Notes: generated by a model from the sequence alone, not told the origin. A stretch of DNA of 64,000 bases from Planktothrix serta PCC 8927 (GCF_900010725.2 NZ_LR734882.1:71683-135682), one strand, 5' to 3'. Positions 53,477 to 63,337 are shown, counted from the stretch's first letter. Numbers and translations: made by a program.

Positions 53477-53801
53477 ATTTTAATTTCTCCTGTTCTCGTT
53501 GCTGTTTAACCGCTTGCAAACGTTGTCTTAACGGTGAAGGATGAGTGATAAACTCTTGATAATGTTGTTCTCGTTGTTTCCATAACCGCAATAGATAAGC
53601 ATCCATCGCAGAACGATTTTGTAAATAATAGGTTATCACCGCATAAATTTTTTCTAGGTTTAGAGTGGGTAACTCTTGTAAAATTTGTTCCGGGGTATAT
53701 CCATCCAGATAATATTTGATCACATCCTCAATGCCAATGCGATGACCTTTGAGGTGAATTTCATCAGGATTAATAAATTCTAAGTAATCTTGTAACTGCA
53801 T
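53454..53801 (-). CDS. DUF433 antitoxin
   Basis: The 115 residues contain DUF433: IHLKGHRIGIEDVIKYYLDG, YTPEQILQELPTLNLEKIYA. It is a small winged-helix domain that acts as DNA-binding antitoxin. The C-terminal extension (LRLWKQREQHYQEFITHPSP and beyond) is helical and basic and may hold the toxin. It precedes and overlaps the DUF5615 gene. Confidence 0.88.
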   Translation of the reverse strand: MQLQDYLEFINPDEIHLKGHRIGIEDVIKYYLDGYTPEQILQELPTLNLEKIYAVITYYLQNRSAMDAYLLRLWKQREQHYQEFITHPSPLRQRLQAVKQQREQEKLKYESSVSP

Positions 53802-53839
53802 TGTTAAAACGATATGCTATCTCTTTAATAATCATACTT

Positions 53840-54268
53840 TTATTCGGGTAAAAATTCAAGGGATAAAATCTCTGTTAAGGTATAGGGACAAGTTTCAGGA
53901 AATAAAGATAACCCCGTTTCTCTTTCCGCGCTGATAGTAGCCAAAGGATAAACATCTTCTATCGCTTCGGTCAAATTAGGTTGAAGACTAGGGTTTTTTT
54001 GTAGAAGTTTTGCTAACCGGAGGCGTTGCTCTTTAATTGTTAATTGCCAACTTCGAGAACGTAAGTTTGGCTGGAATTGCCATTTTAATAAGTGCATAAT
54101 TAAGAGTTCTAATCGACTTTCTAATTGTCGTTTTTCAGAGCGTCCCATGTCTTCTATTTCTTCAGCAATATTTTGCCAATCGATTTGATGAAGTTGTCCT
54201 GTTTTTAATAGCTGTACTTGTTCCTGTGTCCAAGCATAAAAGTCTGTTTCATGAGTCGTTGAGTTCAT
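53840..54268 (-). CDS. DUF29 family protein
   Basis: The 142 residues fit DUF29: HETDFYAWTQEQVQLLKTGQ, WQNIAEEIEDMGRSEKRQLE and LLIMHLLKWQFQPNLRSRSW. DUF29 is a small helical family very abundant in cyanobacteria, with no known function. A second DUF29 gene lies 58 bp upstream on the same strand. Confidence 0.9.
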   Translation of the reverse strand: MNSTTHETDFYAWTQEQVQLLKTGQLHQIDWQNIAEEIEDMGRSEKRQLESRLELLIMHLLKWQFQPNLRSRSWQLTIKEQRLRLAKLLQKNPSLQPNLTEAIEDVYPLATISAERETGLSLFPETCPYTLTEILSLEFLPE

Positions 54269-54326
54269 GGTTTTCCTATAATTAAAGGTAATAGGGGGAC
54301 TGTGAATATTGCTGAATTTATTTCAT

Positions 54327-54782
54327 TTATGATTCTAACAGAGTTGATTCAGAGGGTAAAAAATGCTCATCTAAAACCTGTTCAATGCTAAAAGGAGGAA
54401 GTTCGGGAAACATTTCTAAGGGTAATCCTGTTTCATCAGCCGCATTCGCTCTGGCTAAAGTGTAACATTCTAAAAAAACATCTTGCGGATAGGATTTTAA
54501 GCTTGGACTTTCTTGAATGCGTTTGTGAATTCCCCACCGACTATTGCGAATTGAACCTCTCCAACTACCACTTCGATGTCCTGGCTGGTATTTCCGTTTT
54601 AATAGATGCAATAATAGTACATTGAGATAAGATTCTATGGCTCGTTTTTGGCTTTTTCCCATTGATTCGATTTCTTCGACTAAGTTCGGAATATCCAGGT
54701 CAGAAAAACGACCTTCTGCTAGGAGGTAAGCCGTTTTGTTTAACCATTGGTAATAGTCTTTTTCGTACAAATTTGTATTCAT
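54327..54782 (-). CDS. DUF29 family protein
   Basis: The 151 residues repeat the DUF29 pattern: YEKDYYQWLNKTAYLLAEGR, IPNLVEEIESMGKSQKRAIE, VLLLHLLKRKYQPGHRSGSW. It is clearly paralogous to the next gene, with moderate identity, so the duplication is not recent. It starts three bases after the end of the Uma2 gene, suggesting co-transcription. Confidence 0.9.
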   Translation of the reverse strand: MNTNLYEKDYYQWLNKTAYLLAEGRFSDLDIPNLVEEIESMGKSQKRAIESYLNVLLLHLLKRKYQPGHRSGSWRGSIRNSRWGIHKRIQESPSLKSYPQDVFLECYTLARANAADETGLPLEMFPELPPFSIEQVLDEHFLPSESTLLES

Positions 54783-54785
54783 TGT

Positions 54786-55328
54786 TTAACTCACGAGTCT
54801 TTCAACAGATATTTGAACATCAGGAAACGCTAGAGGGGTAATAATCCCTTGGCTAAAAATTTGTTGAATCAAATAATTGTTATTTTCAGGTTCTCGAAAT
54901 ACGATTAATTGTTTTTGTGATAAATCTAAAACCCAATATTCAGGGATGAGAGCTTTAGCATAAATTGATAATTTTAATTCTAAATCTTTTTTTAAACTAC
55001 TTTTGGCTACTTCAATTAACCAATAGATATCCTCAGCATAAGGATGATGATTTTTATAAGTTGACTTGGGTAGTCTAACAATAGCAATATCCGGTTCAGG
55101 TTCAGAGTTTGACAGGGTAATAGGGCCATTAAAACGAACATGAGCTTTACTTGCTAACAAGGTTTGTAAGTATTGTGTACCTTCCTCAGCCGTATAATAA
55201 TGAATAGGAGTTTCTGGACTCATTTCAACGATTTCACCTGCTAATAGTTCGACATTGCGATCGCACAAAATCCCAGCATCAATCATCTGGTGATAATCCT
55301 CTATAGACCATTTTGCTAACGTTTTCAT
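54786..55328 (-). CDS. Uma2 family endonuclease-like protein
   Basis: The 180 residues match the Uma2/DUF820 restriction-endonuclease-like fold: WSIEDYHQMIDAGILCDRNV, LLAGEIVEMSPETPIH, SEPEPDIAIVRLP, and YWLIEVAKSSLKKDLELKL. The PD...ExA/K-type site is seen as PDIAIV and EVAKSS. These proteins are expanded in cyanobacteria; a nuclease role is assumed, not shown. It leads a same-strand series of small accessory genes. Confidence 0.9.
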   Translation of the reverse strand: MKTLAKWSIEDYHQMIDAGILCDRNVELLAGEIVEMSPETPIHYYTAEEGTQYLQTLLASKAHVRFNGPITLSNSEPEPDIAIVRLPKSTYKNHHPYAEDIYWLIEVAKSSLKKDLELKLSIYAKALIPEYWVLDLSQKQLIVFREPENNNYLIQQIFSQGIITPLAFPDVQISVERLVS

Positions 55329-55462
55329 TACCCAATTACCTGTTCTTATTATAGAAAGGATATTATAGCAAAATTTTAGAGCGATCGCATGATTCTCTAG
55401 CCGTTTTCCTGGGAAGAAATTGCTACACTAGAGTTGCATCGTTTATCAAGGGATTTAACTTT

Positions 55463-56296
55463 ATGTATCCGCTTTTAACGGGAAAATTAAAGATTGAACA
55501 GTTAACCGTTGCGATCGCTAACCTCCCCCCTAAATTGAGTGGAATAAAATTAGTACAGCTTACAGATTTTCATTATGATGGGTTGCGATTATCTAAACAA
55601 TTGTTAAAAGAAGCGATCGCTGTTACCAATCAAGCTAAACCCGATTTAATTGTATTAACGGGGGATTATGTTACCCATGATCCGACACCAATTCATCAAC
55701 TCACAGTTTACCTTAAACAATTATATAGCAAAGCCGGAGTTTATGGCGTTTTAGGCAATCATGATCATTATTATTCCTATTCTAAAAAAACCGTTACTGA
55801 TGCTTTAAATGAAATCGGAATTCAGGTGCTATGTAATCAAATTGCTTATCCTATGGGAGTAGAACTTGCTTTAATTGGATTAGGAGATTTAAAATCAAAA
55901 CAATTTCAGCCACACAAGGTAATGAATACCTTAGATGAAAAAATCCCAAGAATTATTTTATCTCATAACCCGGATACTGCCGAAATCTTACAGCAATGGC
56001 GAGTCGATTTACAGCTTTCTGGCCATACTCATGGCGGTCAAATCGTGTTACCCAAGTTAGGGGTATTACCTTCTTTATTACCTTCTATTCGTCGCCATAT
56101 CCCCCAACCTTTTCATCGTTGGATTCCATTTTTTTCAAATTGCAATTTAATTTATAAACATTGGAATTGGGCATCAGGATTGCATCAAGTTGGGAATAAT
56201 TATTTATATGTAAATCGCGGTTTAGGAACCTATTTACCGGGGCGTTGGAATTGTCCGCCAGAAGTTACAATTATTACTTTAAAATCTAAAGTTTAA
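55463..56296 (+). CDS. Metallophosphoesterase (YaeI/LpxG-like)
   Basis: The 277 residues hold the calcineurin-like motifs in order: LTDFHYDG, VLTGDYVTHD, GVLGNHDHYY, ILSHNPDTAE and LSGHTHGGQIVLP. It resembles YaeI/UDP-2,3-diacylglucosamine hydrolases of the LpxG type and other membrane-associated phosphodiesterases, but lacks their N-terminal helix. The substrate is unknown. Confidence 0.88.
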   Translation: MYPLLTGKLKIEQLTVAIANLPPKLSGIKLVQLTDFHYDGLRLSKQLLKEAIAVTNQAKPDLIVLTGDYVTHDPTPIHQLTVYLKQLYSKAGVYGVLGNHDHYYSYSKKTVTDALNEIGIQVLCNQIAYPMGVELALIGLGDLKSKQFQPHKVMNTLDEKIPRIILSHNPDTAEILQQWRVDLQLSGHTHGGQIVLPKLGVLPSLLPSIRRHIPQPFHRWIPFFSNCNLIYKHWNWASGLHQVGNNYLYVNRGLGTYLPGRWNCPPEVTIITLKSKV

Positions 56297-56322
56297 CTCT
56301 ATTTCTATTCAGAGGTAATATC

Positions 56323-59300
56323 GTGACCCAGGGTAAAAACAACAACAAATCCCTATTTTCTCAACATTACTTACAGCATCAGATTCAGGACTGTCCAGAA
56401 TGGCTAGTTGATGTAACTGCGGGGTTTAAGCAGTTAAAAAGTCTCTATCAGTCTCAACAAAATTTATTATCAACATTCAATCAAGTTCAAACTCAAAATT
56501 TTTTGATTCAACCCGCATTAGAAATTTTAGGATTTAGTTATATTTATCAAGTTAATTATTATGATAAAAGTCAAATAAAATGTCCTAATTATGCTTTATT
56601 TAACCATAAAATAGAACAGAATCAAGCCTATTGTTTACAAACTCATGAAACCGCGTTTTATTCTAGGGTAATTGCGATCGCACAATCCCAATATTGGCAA
56701 CGTCCCTTAAGTAAAGTTTTGACTAATGATCAACGAGATATTGATCAAAATACTAACCCATCTTTTCAAATTATTAACGATTTGATCAGGACGGGAGTAA
56801 ATTGGGGAATTTTAACGAATGGTCGAGAATGGCGACTCTATTATCGTTTAGCATCTTCTAAAGCAACAGAGTTTTATCCCATCGATTTACTAGAGCTTTT
56901 GGAAACAGAAAATTTAGAACAGTTTAAATATTTTTGGCTATTTTTTCGCCAAGAAGCCTTTGTTAAAAATTCCCAAGGACGCAATTTTTTAGAAGGGATA
57001 CGGGAGGAAAGTACCAGATACTCAAGGCGAGTGGAAAATGAGTTAAAAGCATTAGTTTTTGAGCGGATATTTCCTAATTTAGCGGGGGGTTTTGTCGCAA
57101 ATGCAACTCGACAGGGACAACCTGTGACATCTAAACAAGTTTATAAAGCGACTCTATCTTTTGTTTATAAGCTGTTATTTTTGCTCTATGCTGAAGCGAG
57201 AAATTTGTTACCTATGGGGGGGAATTATCGAGATTATAGCTTAATGCAGTTAACTCAAGAAGTAGCTCAAGATATTAAAATTCAGAAGAGATTAAGCCCA
57301 ACTTCAACGGAAATATATGATCGGCTTTTGAATTTATTTCAACTTGTGGGTCAGGGAGAAAAAAAATTAGGTATTTCTCCTTATAATGGCAGTTTATTTG
57401 ACTTTAATTTTAGTAAACTACAGGATCAATTAGATGATTCCGCTAATTATTTTTTATCTCAATTTAAACTACCAGATGTGATATTAGCTCCTCTATTAGA
57501 TCAATTAGCACAATTTGAAGGAAAACCCATTGATTATCATTTTTTAGACGTGCGACAATTGGGGTCAATTTATGAAGAATTGTTAGAATATCAAATTATT
57601 ATTGAAGATGCTACGACGGGAAAGGTTTATTTAGAAAATGATCAAAGCGATCGCAGGTTAACAGGCTCTTATTATACTCCTGATTATATTATAAAATACA
57701 TGGTTAGTCAAACCCTAAAGCCGATTTTAGAACAGCGATCGCAACAATTTTCTGAACTCATGGAGCAAATTTATCAACTATATGATCAGATCAAAAATCA
57801 AGCATTAGAAAAGCAAAGTTTGAACAACTTACGAAAGGAGTTACAGCAATTACAGCAAGACGCAACAACTACATTACTCGATATAAAAGTTTGTGACCCC
57901 GCGATGGGAAGCGGTCACTTTTTATTAGAAACAGTAGATTATTTGACCGATGAATTAATCTATATTTTAACACAATATCCTGAACATAATCCAGTCTTGG
58001 AAATGTTGGATCAGACTCGTCAAAGTATTGTAGATAATTTAGAACAACAGGACATTTTGATTGATTCTGATCAATTAGATCCCACTCAATTATTGCAGCG
58101 ATTGGTGATAAAACGCTGTATTTATGGGGTAGATTTAAACCCAATGGCGGTAGAATTAGCAAAAGTGAGTTTATGGCTACATTCCTTTACAATTGGCGCA
58201 CATTTGAGTTTTTTAGATCATCATTTACGGTGTGGAAATTCATTAATTGGGACAACAATTAGAGAAGTAGGAGCAAAAATTTTAGCAGATGAAACTGGAC
58301 AGTCAATTTTATTAACAGGGTCATTTGTGGAATTATTAAAAGCGGGGGAAATTATGCAAAATATAAGTATTTTGAATGATGTAACTTTTGTAGAAGTTGA
58401 ACAAAGTAAAAAATTATTTCGTTATTTTAATAAAACAATAAAACCTTATAAACAGTTATTAAATAGGGATATTTCTCATTTTTTTGAATTAAAGCCAACA
58501 AAAAAAACAAGTTATGAAAAACAGTTTTTTCATTGGGATTTAGAGTTTCCAGAGGTATTTATTGATTTAAAAAATGCTACTTGGAAAGAAAATGCTGGGT
58601 TTGATGCTGTGATTGGAAATCCACCTTACGATATTTTAGCAGAGAAAGAGAGAAAAGAAAACCTAGGCTGTTTAATTAACTACCTGAAATCTAATCCAGT
58701 TTTTGCTCATAGTCTCGGCGGAAAACTAGATTTATATAGATTATTTATTTGTCGATCAGATTATTTAATCTCTCGATTTGGATTTGTGGGTTTGATTATC
58801 CCCCTGTCTGTTTTAGCTGACCAACAAGCTATTTCTCTCAGAAAGTTTTTGTTACATAAAAATAAGATTCGTCAGGTTAATGCTTTTCCTCAAAAAGACG
58901 ATCCAAATCGAAGGATTTTTAGGAAAGCCAAACTCCCAACTTGTATTATTATTTTCAGTAACTCTCTTAATAATCAACCCATTAAAATTACCGTACATCC
59001 CGGTAATCTTCTGGAAGAAATTTCAGGAGAATTTTATTGTAGTTTAACTGAAATTGAAGCATTAGATGATAATAATTTACCAATTCCTCTGCTTTCATCC
59101 ACTGAAGAAGTTCAAGTTTTAAGGCGGTTTAATATTCAAAATCAAATCCAAAAAGTAAAAAATATTTGCTCAACTTATCAAGGTGAAATTAATGAAACGA
59201 CGATGAATAATTTAATTAGTAAAAATCCGAATAGCGGTTGTCGAATATTACGAGGAGGAAATATTCAGCGCTATGAATTTATTCCTCAACCTAAACAAGG

Positions 59301-60183
59301 GATGACAAAATATCTCAATGTCACTGCTTATTATCAGCAAATGGGAGGAAATCGAATCATTCATACCCTTCAACCCCGAATTGGCTACCAGAGAAATGCG
59401 GCTCTTGATAGTTGGAAACGCCTAATTTTTACACCTTTACCCACTCCTTGCTATTGTTTTGATAGCGTTTCCTATTTCTTGATTGAAAACAATCATTCTG
59501 CTTTTACATTACTCGCACTACTCAATTCTAATCTTTTAGAATGGAGATTCAGATTAACTAGCACGAATAACCATATTAGTATATCAGAAATTGCTGCTTT
59601 ACCGATTCCTATTTTTACTTTTAATACTCCCTTAGAACATCGTCAAAAATCCCTGGAAAATGCGATCGCCTTTTATCATCAATATCAAAGCAATGGTAAT
59701 CTTAATCCCCTATTAACCCAAGTCAACTATCACCTTAATCAACAACCCCCAGAAACAGACATTATTCACGATCTGTTAGCCTATTTAGCTGAACAAATGA
59801 TTGAACTCAATAAACAAAAGCAAACTGAAATTCAAAGCTTTTTGCAAGGGTTAGAAGGCTTTATGGGTTGTTCTATTGATACTCTAAATCATAAATCTAA
59901 AATTCGGAATTACTTAGGAGACTATTACAAAACAGAACTCCATCTTGGTTTTGATGAGTTCATATCCGTTTTAAATAAAAATAAGCTCAAAATTGCTCCC
60001 CTTTGCCAAAAAAAACAACAAATGTTAGAACAGGAATATCAAAACAGTTTAAATATCCTATTACCCCTCAAAACCCAGTTAATGAGATGTGATAAACTGA
60101 TAGATGCAATTGTATATCGGTTGTATGGATTAACGGAAGCAGAAATTGCTATTGTAGAGAGGAGTAAATTTAGGAGAGTTTGA
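56323..60183 (+). CDS. Eco57I-like (type IIG) methylase with degenerate nuclease motif
   Basis: The 1286-residue protein has the plan of type IIG enzymes: N-terminal nuclease-like domain, helical connector, gamma-class N6-adenine methylase and C-terminal target-recognition region. SAM motif I VCDPAMGSGHFLLE lies near residue 523 and catalytic NPPYD near 766; both are intact. In the N-terminal domain the usual PDY and (D/E)xK appear as PNY (residues 88-90) and QSQYWQRPL (121-129), so all three catalytic residues seem replaced. It may thus be a modification-only enzyme. The start is GTG with a weak AGAGG upstream. No BREX or other restriction genes adjoin. Confidence 0.88.
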   Translation: MTQGKNNNKSLFSQHYLQHQIQDCPEWLVDVTAGFKQLKSLYQSQQNLLSTFNQVQTQNFLIQPALEILGFSYIYQVNYYDKSQIKCPNYALFNHKIEQNQAYCLQTHETAFYSRVIAIAQSQYWQRPLSKVLTNDQRDIDQNTNPSFQIINDLIRTGVNWGILTNGREWRLYYRLASSKATEFYPIDLLELLETENLEQFKYFWLFFRQEAFVKNSQGRNFLEGIREESTRYSRRVENELKALVFERIFPNLAGGFVANATRQGQPVTSKQVYKATLSFVYKLLFLLYAEARNLLPMGGNYRDYSLMQLTQEVAQDIKIQKRLSPTSTEIYDRLLNLFQLVGQGEKKLGISPYNGSLFDFNFSKLQDQLDDSANYFLSQFKLPDVILAPLLDQLAQFEGKPIDYHFLDVRQLGSIYEELLEYQIIIEDATTGKVYLENDQSDRRLTGSYYTPDYIIKYMVSQTLKPILEQRSQQFSELMEQIYQLYDQIKNQALEKQSLNNLRKELQQLQQDATTTLLDIKVCDPAMGSGHFLLETVDYLTDELIYILTQYPEHNPVLEMLDQTRQSIVDNLEQQDILIDSDQLDPTQLLQRLVIKRCIYGVDLNPMAVELAKVSLWLHSFTIGAHLSFLDHHLRCGNSLIGTTIREVGAKILADETGQSILLTGSFVELLKAGEIMQNISILNDVTFVEVEQSKKLFRYFNKTIKPYKQLLNRDISHFFELKPTKKTSYEKQFFHWDLEFPEVFIDLKNATWKENAGFDAVIGNPPYDILAEKERKENLGCLINYLKSNPVFAHSLGGKLDLYRLFICRSDYLISRFGFVGLIIPLSVLADQQAISLRKFLLHKNKIRQVNAFPQKDDPNRRIFRKAKLPTCIIIFSNSLNNQPIKITVHPGNLLEEISGEFYCSLTEIEALDDNNLPIPLLSSTEEVQVLRRFNIQNQIQKVKNICSTYQGEINETTMNNLISKNPNSGCRILRGGNIQRYEFIPQPKQGMTKYLNVTAYYQQMGGNRIIHTLQPRIGYQRNAALDSWKRLIFTPLPTPCYCFDSVSYFLIENNHSAFTLLALLNSNLLEWRFRLTSTNNHISISEIAALPIPIFTFNTPLEHRQKSLENAIAFYHQYQSNGNLNPLLTQVNYHLNQQPPETDIIHDLLAYLAEQMIELNKQKQTEIQSFLQGLEGFMGCSIDTLNHKSKIRNYLGDYYKTELHLGFDEFISVLNKNKLKIAPLCQKKQQMLEQEYQNSLNILLPLKTQLMRCDKLIDAIVYRLYGLTEAEIAIVERSKFRRV

Positions 60184-60284
60184 ACCCCAAAGACAGGGAG
60201 ACACAAAAATTTTCTTTATGTCTTGGTATCTGGGTGGTTTACCCCGGAAGAAATTTAATCACTTCAAATTAGGATAATTTAACG

Positions 60285-61016
60285 ATGTCTCATACCTATA
60301 CGGTCTGGAAAACTGCTAAACTTTCTAAAGCCTTTTTAGAGGGGGTACGAGGGGCAATTCCCTTAGCAGTAGAACAAATTGATATTCTGTTAAGAATTAT
60401 TAGAAAAGCTCAACCTAATCTGGATAATTTTTTAGATTTAGGTTGTGGAGATGGAATTTTAGGACGTTCTATTTTAAGTCAATATCCTGATGCTAGGGGG
60501 GTGTTTTTAGATATTTCAGAAACAATGGTTAAAGTAGCACAGGAGAGCGTTGATCAATCTTCTGGAAAGATTTCTTTTATTTTACAAGATTTTAGTCTAA
60601 AAGATTGGATTCAAACCTTAAAAAATGACGCTCCTTTTAATGTAATTGTATCAGGGTTTTCGATTCATCATCAACCCGATGAACGAAAAAAAGAGTTATA
60701 TCAGGAAATTTTTGATTTATTGAAACCGGGAGGACTTTTTCTGAATTTAGAGCATATTTCCTCAACATCTCCTTGGGGTGAACAGTTATTTGATGAGTTA
60801 TTTGTTGATTCTCTTTATGTTTATCATAAAAAGTTAGGAAATAATTTATCACGGGAAGAAGTCGATCAAAAATATTATAATCGGCCAGATAAAATCGCCA
60901 ATATTTTAGCTCCCGTTGAGTTACAGTGTGATTGGTTACGCGAGATTGGTTATCAAAATGTTGATTGTTTTATGAAATTGTTTGAAATCGCCTTATTTGG
61001 AGGAATTAAACCTTAA
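60285..61016 (+). CDS. Class I SAM-dependent methyltransferase
   Basis: The 243 residues have motif I NFLDLGCGDGILGRSI, the acidic DISETMVKVAQES after the second strand, VIVSGFSIHHQPDERKKEL and LLKPGGLFLNLEHISS. It is a small-molecule methyltransferase; the substrate is unknown. It starts 102 bp after the Eco57I-like gene on the same strand but is unlikely to be part of that system. Confidence 0.88.
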   Translation: MSHTYTVWKTAKLSKAFLEGVRGAIPLAVEQIDILLRIIRKAQPNLDNFLDLGCGDGILGRSILSQYPDARGVFLDISETMVKVAQESVDQSSGKISFILQDFSLKDWIQTLKNDAPFNVIVSGFSIHHQPDERKKELYQEIFDLLKPGGLFLNLEHISSTSPWGEQLFDELFVDSLYVYHKKLGNNLSREEVDQKYYNRPDKIANILAPVELQCDWLREIGYQNVDCFMKLFEIALFGGIKP

Positions 61017-61035
61017 ATATTCGTTGGCTGTTGAC

Positions 61036-61062
61036 GGTTACGGGCGGGAGTACCCCGCCCCT
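61036..61062. repeat. GGGCGGG...CCCGCCC palindrome
   Basis: ACGGGCGGGAGTACCCCGCCCCTACG lies between the convergent methyltransferase and response regulator genes. It belongs to the dispersed GC-rich repeat family and could terminate both genes. Confidence 0.65.
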
Positions 61063-61101
61063 ACGACTGTAGAAAACGCGCTTCTCCTGCTCCCCTTTTA
61101 A

Positions 61102-61785
61102 CTATTCTCCGAAACGATATCCTTTGCCGTAAACCGTATGAATTAAGGGGGTTTCTCCGGTTATTTCAATTTTTCTTCTTAAAAGGCGAATTTGTGCGGC
61201 TAATACATTGCTGCTGGGTTGTTCGCCATCTCCCCAAAGATGTTGATGAATTTGATGATGGGTTAATAGTTGCCCTGGATAACGCATTAAATAAGCTAAA
61301 AGTTGGCTTTCTTTTTCCGATAAATCAATCATTCGTGTTCCCCGATAAGCGAGTTGATTTTCGAGGTCTAATTCTAAGTCTGCGACTTGCAAACGATTAG
61401 AATGGGTAAGGGGGGATTCTATGGCTTGGTAACGACGCAATAAGGCGCGAACTCTTGCTAATAATTCGCGTAATTCAAAGGGTTTCATTAAATAGTCATC
61501 AGCCCCGGCATCTAACCCTTGAACTCGATCATCTAGGGTGTCTTTTGCTGTTAAAAATAAAATCGGGGTTGGGTCAGATTGCGATCGCAATTCCTGACAA
61601 ATTTCTAAACCCGATTTTTGTGGTAACATCCAATCTAAAATTAATAAATCATAATGATTTTGACGGGCTAAATCACAGCCAAAACGCCCATCTGTGGCAA
61701 TATCAACAAGATACCCTTCACGGGTTAATACCCGACTCAAAGGTTCTGTTAATTCGATTTCATCATCAACTAATAAAATTCGCAT
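61102..61785 (-). CDS. OmpR/PhoB-family response regulator
   Basis: From the ATG at 61785 the protein is 227 residues. The receiver domain has the acidic pair in RILLVDDEIE, the phosphorylated Asp in LLILDWMLPQKSG and Lys in DYLMKPFELREL. The C-terminal winged helix (LSEKESQLLAYLMRYPGQLL, LRRKIE, IHTVYGKGYRFGE) is of OmpR type. A frame reaching 61869 adds 28 residues encoded by heptamer repeats (FPVPCSLFPVP) and was rejected. No histidine kinase gene is adjacent, so its sensor lies elsewhere. It is similar in type to RppA/NrsR. Confidence 0.92.
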   Translation of the reverse strand: MRILLVDDEIELTEPLSRVLTREGYLVDIATDGRFGCDLARQNHYDLLILDWMLPQKSGLEICQELRSQSDPTPILFLTAKDTLDDRVQGLDAGADDYLMKPFELRELLARVRALLRRYQAIESPLTHSNRLQVADLELDLENQLAYRGTRMIDLSEKESQLLAYLMRYPGQLLTHHQIHQHLWGDGEQPSSNVLAAQIRLLRRKIEITGETPLIHTVYGKGYRFGE

Positions 61786-61795
61786 CAGGTAAGAG

Positions 61796-61876
61796 GGAAC
61801 AGGGAACAGGGAACAGGGAACAGGGAATAGGGAACAGGCAATAGGCAATAGGCAATAGGCAATAGGCAATAGGCAA
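61796..61876. repeat. Heptamer tandem repeats (GGGAACA and GGCAATA)
   Basis: About five GGGAACA units pass into about six GGCAATA units. The array begins eleven bases upstream of the response regulator start and has misled its start in open-frame analysis. It matches the array at 1028-1095. Confidence 0.9.
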
Positions 61877-61936
61877 TAGTTTTATTAAAAACTAACAAAG
61901 CTAACAGTTAACAGTCAACCGTCAACCGTCAACCCA

Positions 61937-62578
61937 TTAAAAGTACATCATTTCGGGTTCTAGGTGAGCCGCATCAATCCATTGCTGCATTGCCGGAAGT
62001 GACCAAATAGCTTTAACATAGTCTTGTTCAATTAATCCTAACTTGACATCATAGCTAATAAATCGAGAAACAACCGGAGCAAACATAGCATCGGCAATGG
62101 TAAAATTTCCGAATAAAAATTCACCACCCGACCCATATTGTTGACGACATTCTCGCCAAATTGACGTAATGCGATCAATATCAGCTTGTACACCGGGTTT
62201 CATGCCTTCTCTGGGGTAACGAGTGCGACAATTCATCGGCATTTGTTGCCGTAAATTCATAAATCCGGCGTGCATTTCCTGACTCACACAACGAGCATAA
62301 GCTCTGGCTTCTCGGTCTTGAGGCCATAAATCTCTAATAAAATTTTCGGCAATATATTCACAAATGGCTAAGGATTCCCAAACCGTTAAATCTCCATCTA
62401 ATAACACCGGAACTTTCCCCGATGGAGAATAACGTCTGATTTCTTTGTGGGTGTTGGGAGTACCCAAATCAATCAAAATTTCCTGAAAATTAAGTCCTAC
62501 TTGTTTCAGAACTAACCAAGGACGCAGCGACCAAGACGAATAATTTTTATTGCCGATCACCAGAGTTAACTGTCCCAT
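61937..62578 (-). CDS. Glutathione S-transferase family protein
   Basis: The 213 residues show an N-terminal thioredoxin-like domain (LVIGNKNYSSWSLRPWLVLK, PSGKVPVLLDGDLTVWESLA) with cis-Pro and the ES pair that binds glutathione, then an all-helical C-terminal domain (FTIADAMFAPVVSRF). A Ser near the N-terminus is the likely catalytic residue. Substrates are not predictable. Confidence 0.92.
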   Translation of the reverse strand: MGQLTLVIGNKNYSSWSLRPWLVLKQVGLNFQEILIDLGTPNTHKEIRRYSPSGKVPVLLDGDLTVWESLAICEYIAENFIRDLWPQDREARAYARCVSQEMHAGFMNLRQQMPMNCRTRYPREGMKPGVQADIDRITSIWRECRQQYGSGGEFLFGNFTIADAMFAPVVSRFISYDVKLGLIEQDYVKAIWSLPAMQQWIDAAHLEPEMMYF

Positions 62579-62681
62579 AATCTGGTAAATAAAAGTTAGG
62601 GTAATAATTGCAGTTTCATCAGATCCCGAATTCTCGGCGAACTGTGTTGATAAATCCTAAATTGTCTCATTTCTCATCTTT

Positions 62682-63326
62682 ATGATTACCGTAGCACTGC
62701 CTAAAGGCGCTTTATTAATAGACAGCATTCGACTTCTACAAGCCGTTGGACTTGATTTTAGTGCTTTTTTAGATCCAGCCAATCGACAACTTCAAATTCA
62801 TGATCCCACCCAAACGGCCAAGGGGTTGCTAGTCCGGGCGCAAGATGTCCCTGTTTATGTCGAATATGGTCAAGCGCAGTTGGGGATTGTGGGTTATGAT
62901 GTCCTGCGGGAGAAAAAGCCTCAAGTGGCTTCTCTAGTAGATCTCAAATTTGGCAAGTGCCGGATGTCGGTAGCTGTTAAACAATCAAGTCCCTATCAGC
63001 GCCCCGTAGAATTGCCGCCCCATAGTCGGGTAGCGTCTAAATTTGTCCACTGTGCTAACGAGTATTTTGAGAGTTTGGATTTACCTGTTGAAATTATACC
63101 GCTATATGGTTCCGTCGAATTAGGGCCAATTACAGGAATGTCTGAAGCGATTGTGGATTTAGTCTCTACGGGTAAAACATTACAACAAAATGGATTAACA
63201 GAAATTCAGGTTTTGTTTGAAAGTACAGCCCACTTAATTGCTCATCCCTTAAGTTATCGTTTAAATACAGACGGACTGAAGGATTTAATGACTCAAATTC
63301 GAGCAGAATTAACCGTTAAAGTGTAA
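62682..63326 (+). CDS. hisG: ATP phosphoribosyltransferase, short form (HisG)
   Basis: The 214 residues match the short HisG that needs HisZ for activity. Seen are [20 protein letters not shown], the substrate-binding [20 protein letters not shown], and the PRPP-binding [18 protein letters not shown]. It catalyses the first step of histidine synthesis. The absence of the C-terminal regulatory domain is normal for this form. It is divergent from the GST gene. Confidence 0.96.
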   Translation: MITVALPKGALLIDSIRLLQAVGLDFSAFLDPANRQLQIHDPTQTAKGLLVRAQDVPVYVEYGQAQLGIVGYDVLREKKPQVASLVDLKFGKCRMSVAVKQSSPYQRPVELPPHSRVASKFVHCANEYFESLDLPVEIIPLYGSVELGPITGMSEAIVDLVSTGKTLQQNGLTEIQVLFESTAHLIAHPLSYRLNTDGLKDLMTQIRAELTVKV

Positions 63327-63337
63327 ATTTTTTAGAT

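Noticed and set aside
56323-61016. BREX-type locus based on the large PglX-like methylase
   Set aside because: No pglZ, brxC or brxL genes are nearby and the N-terminal domain fits type IIG enzymes better; the neighbouring methyltransferase is of the small-molecule type.
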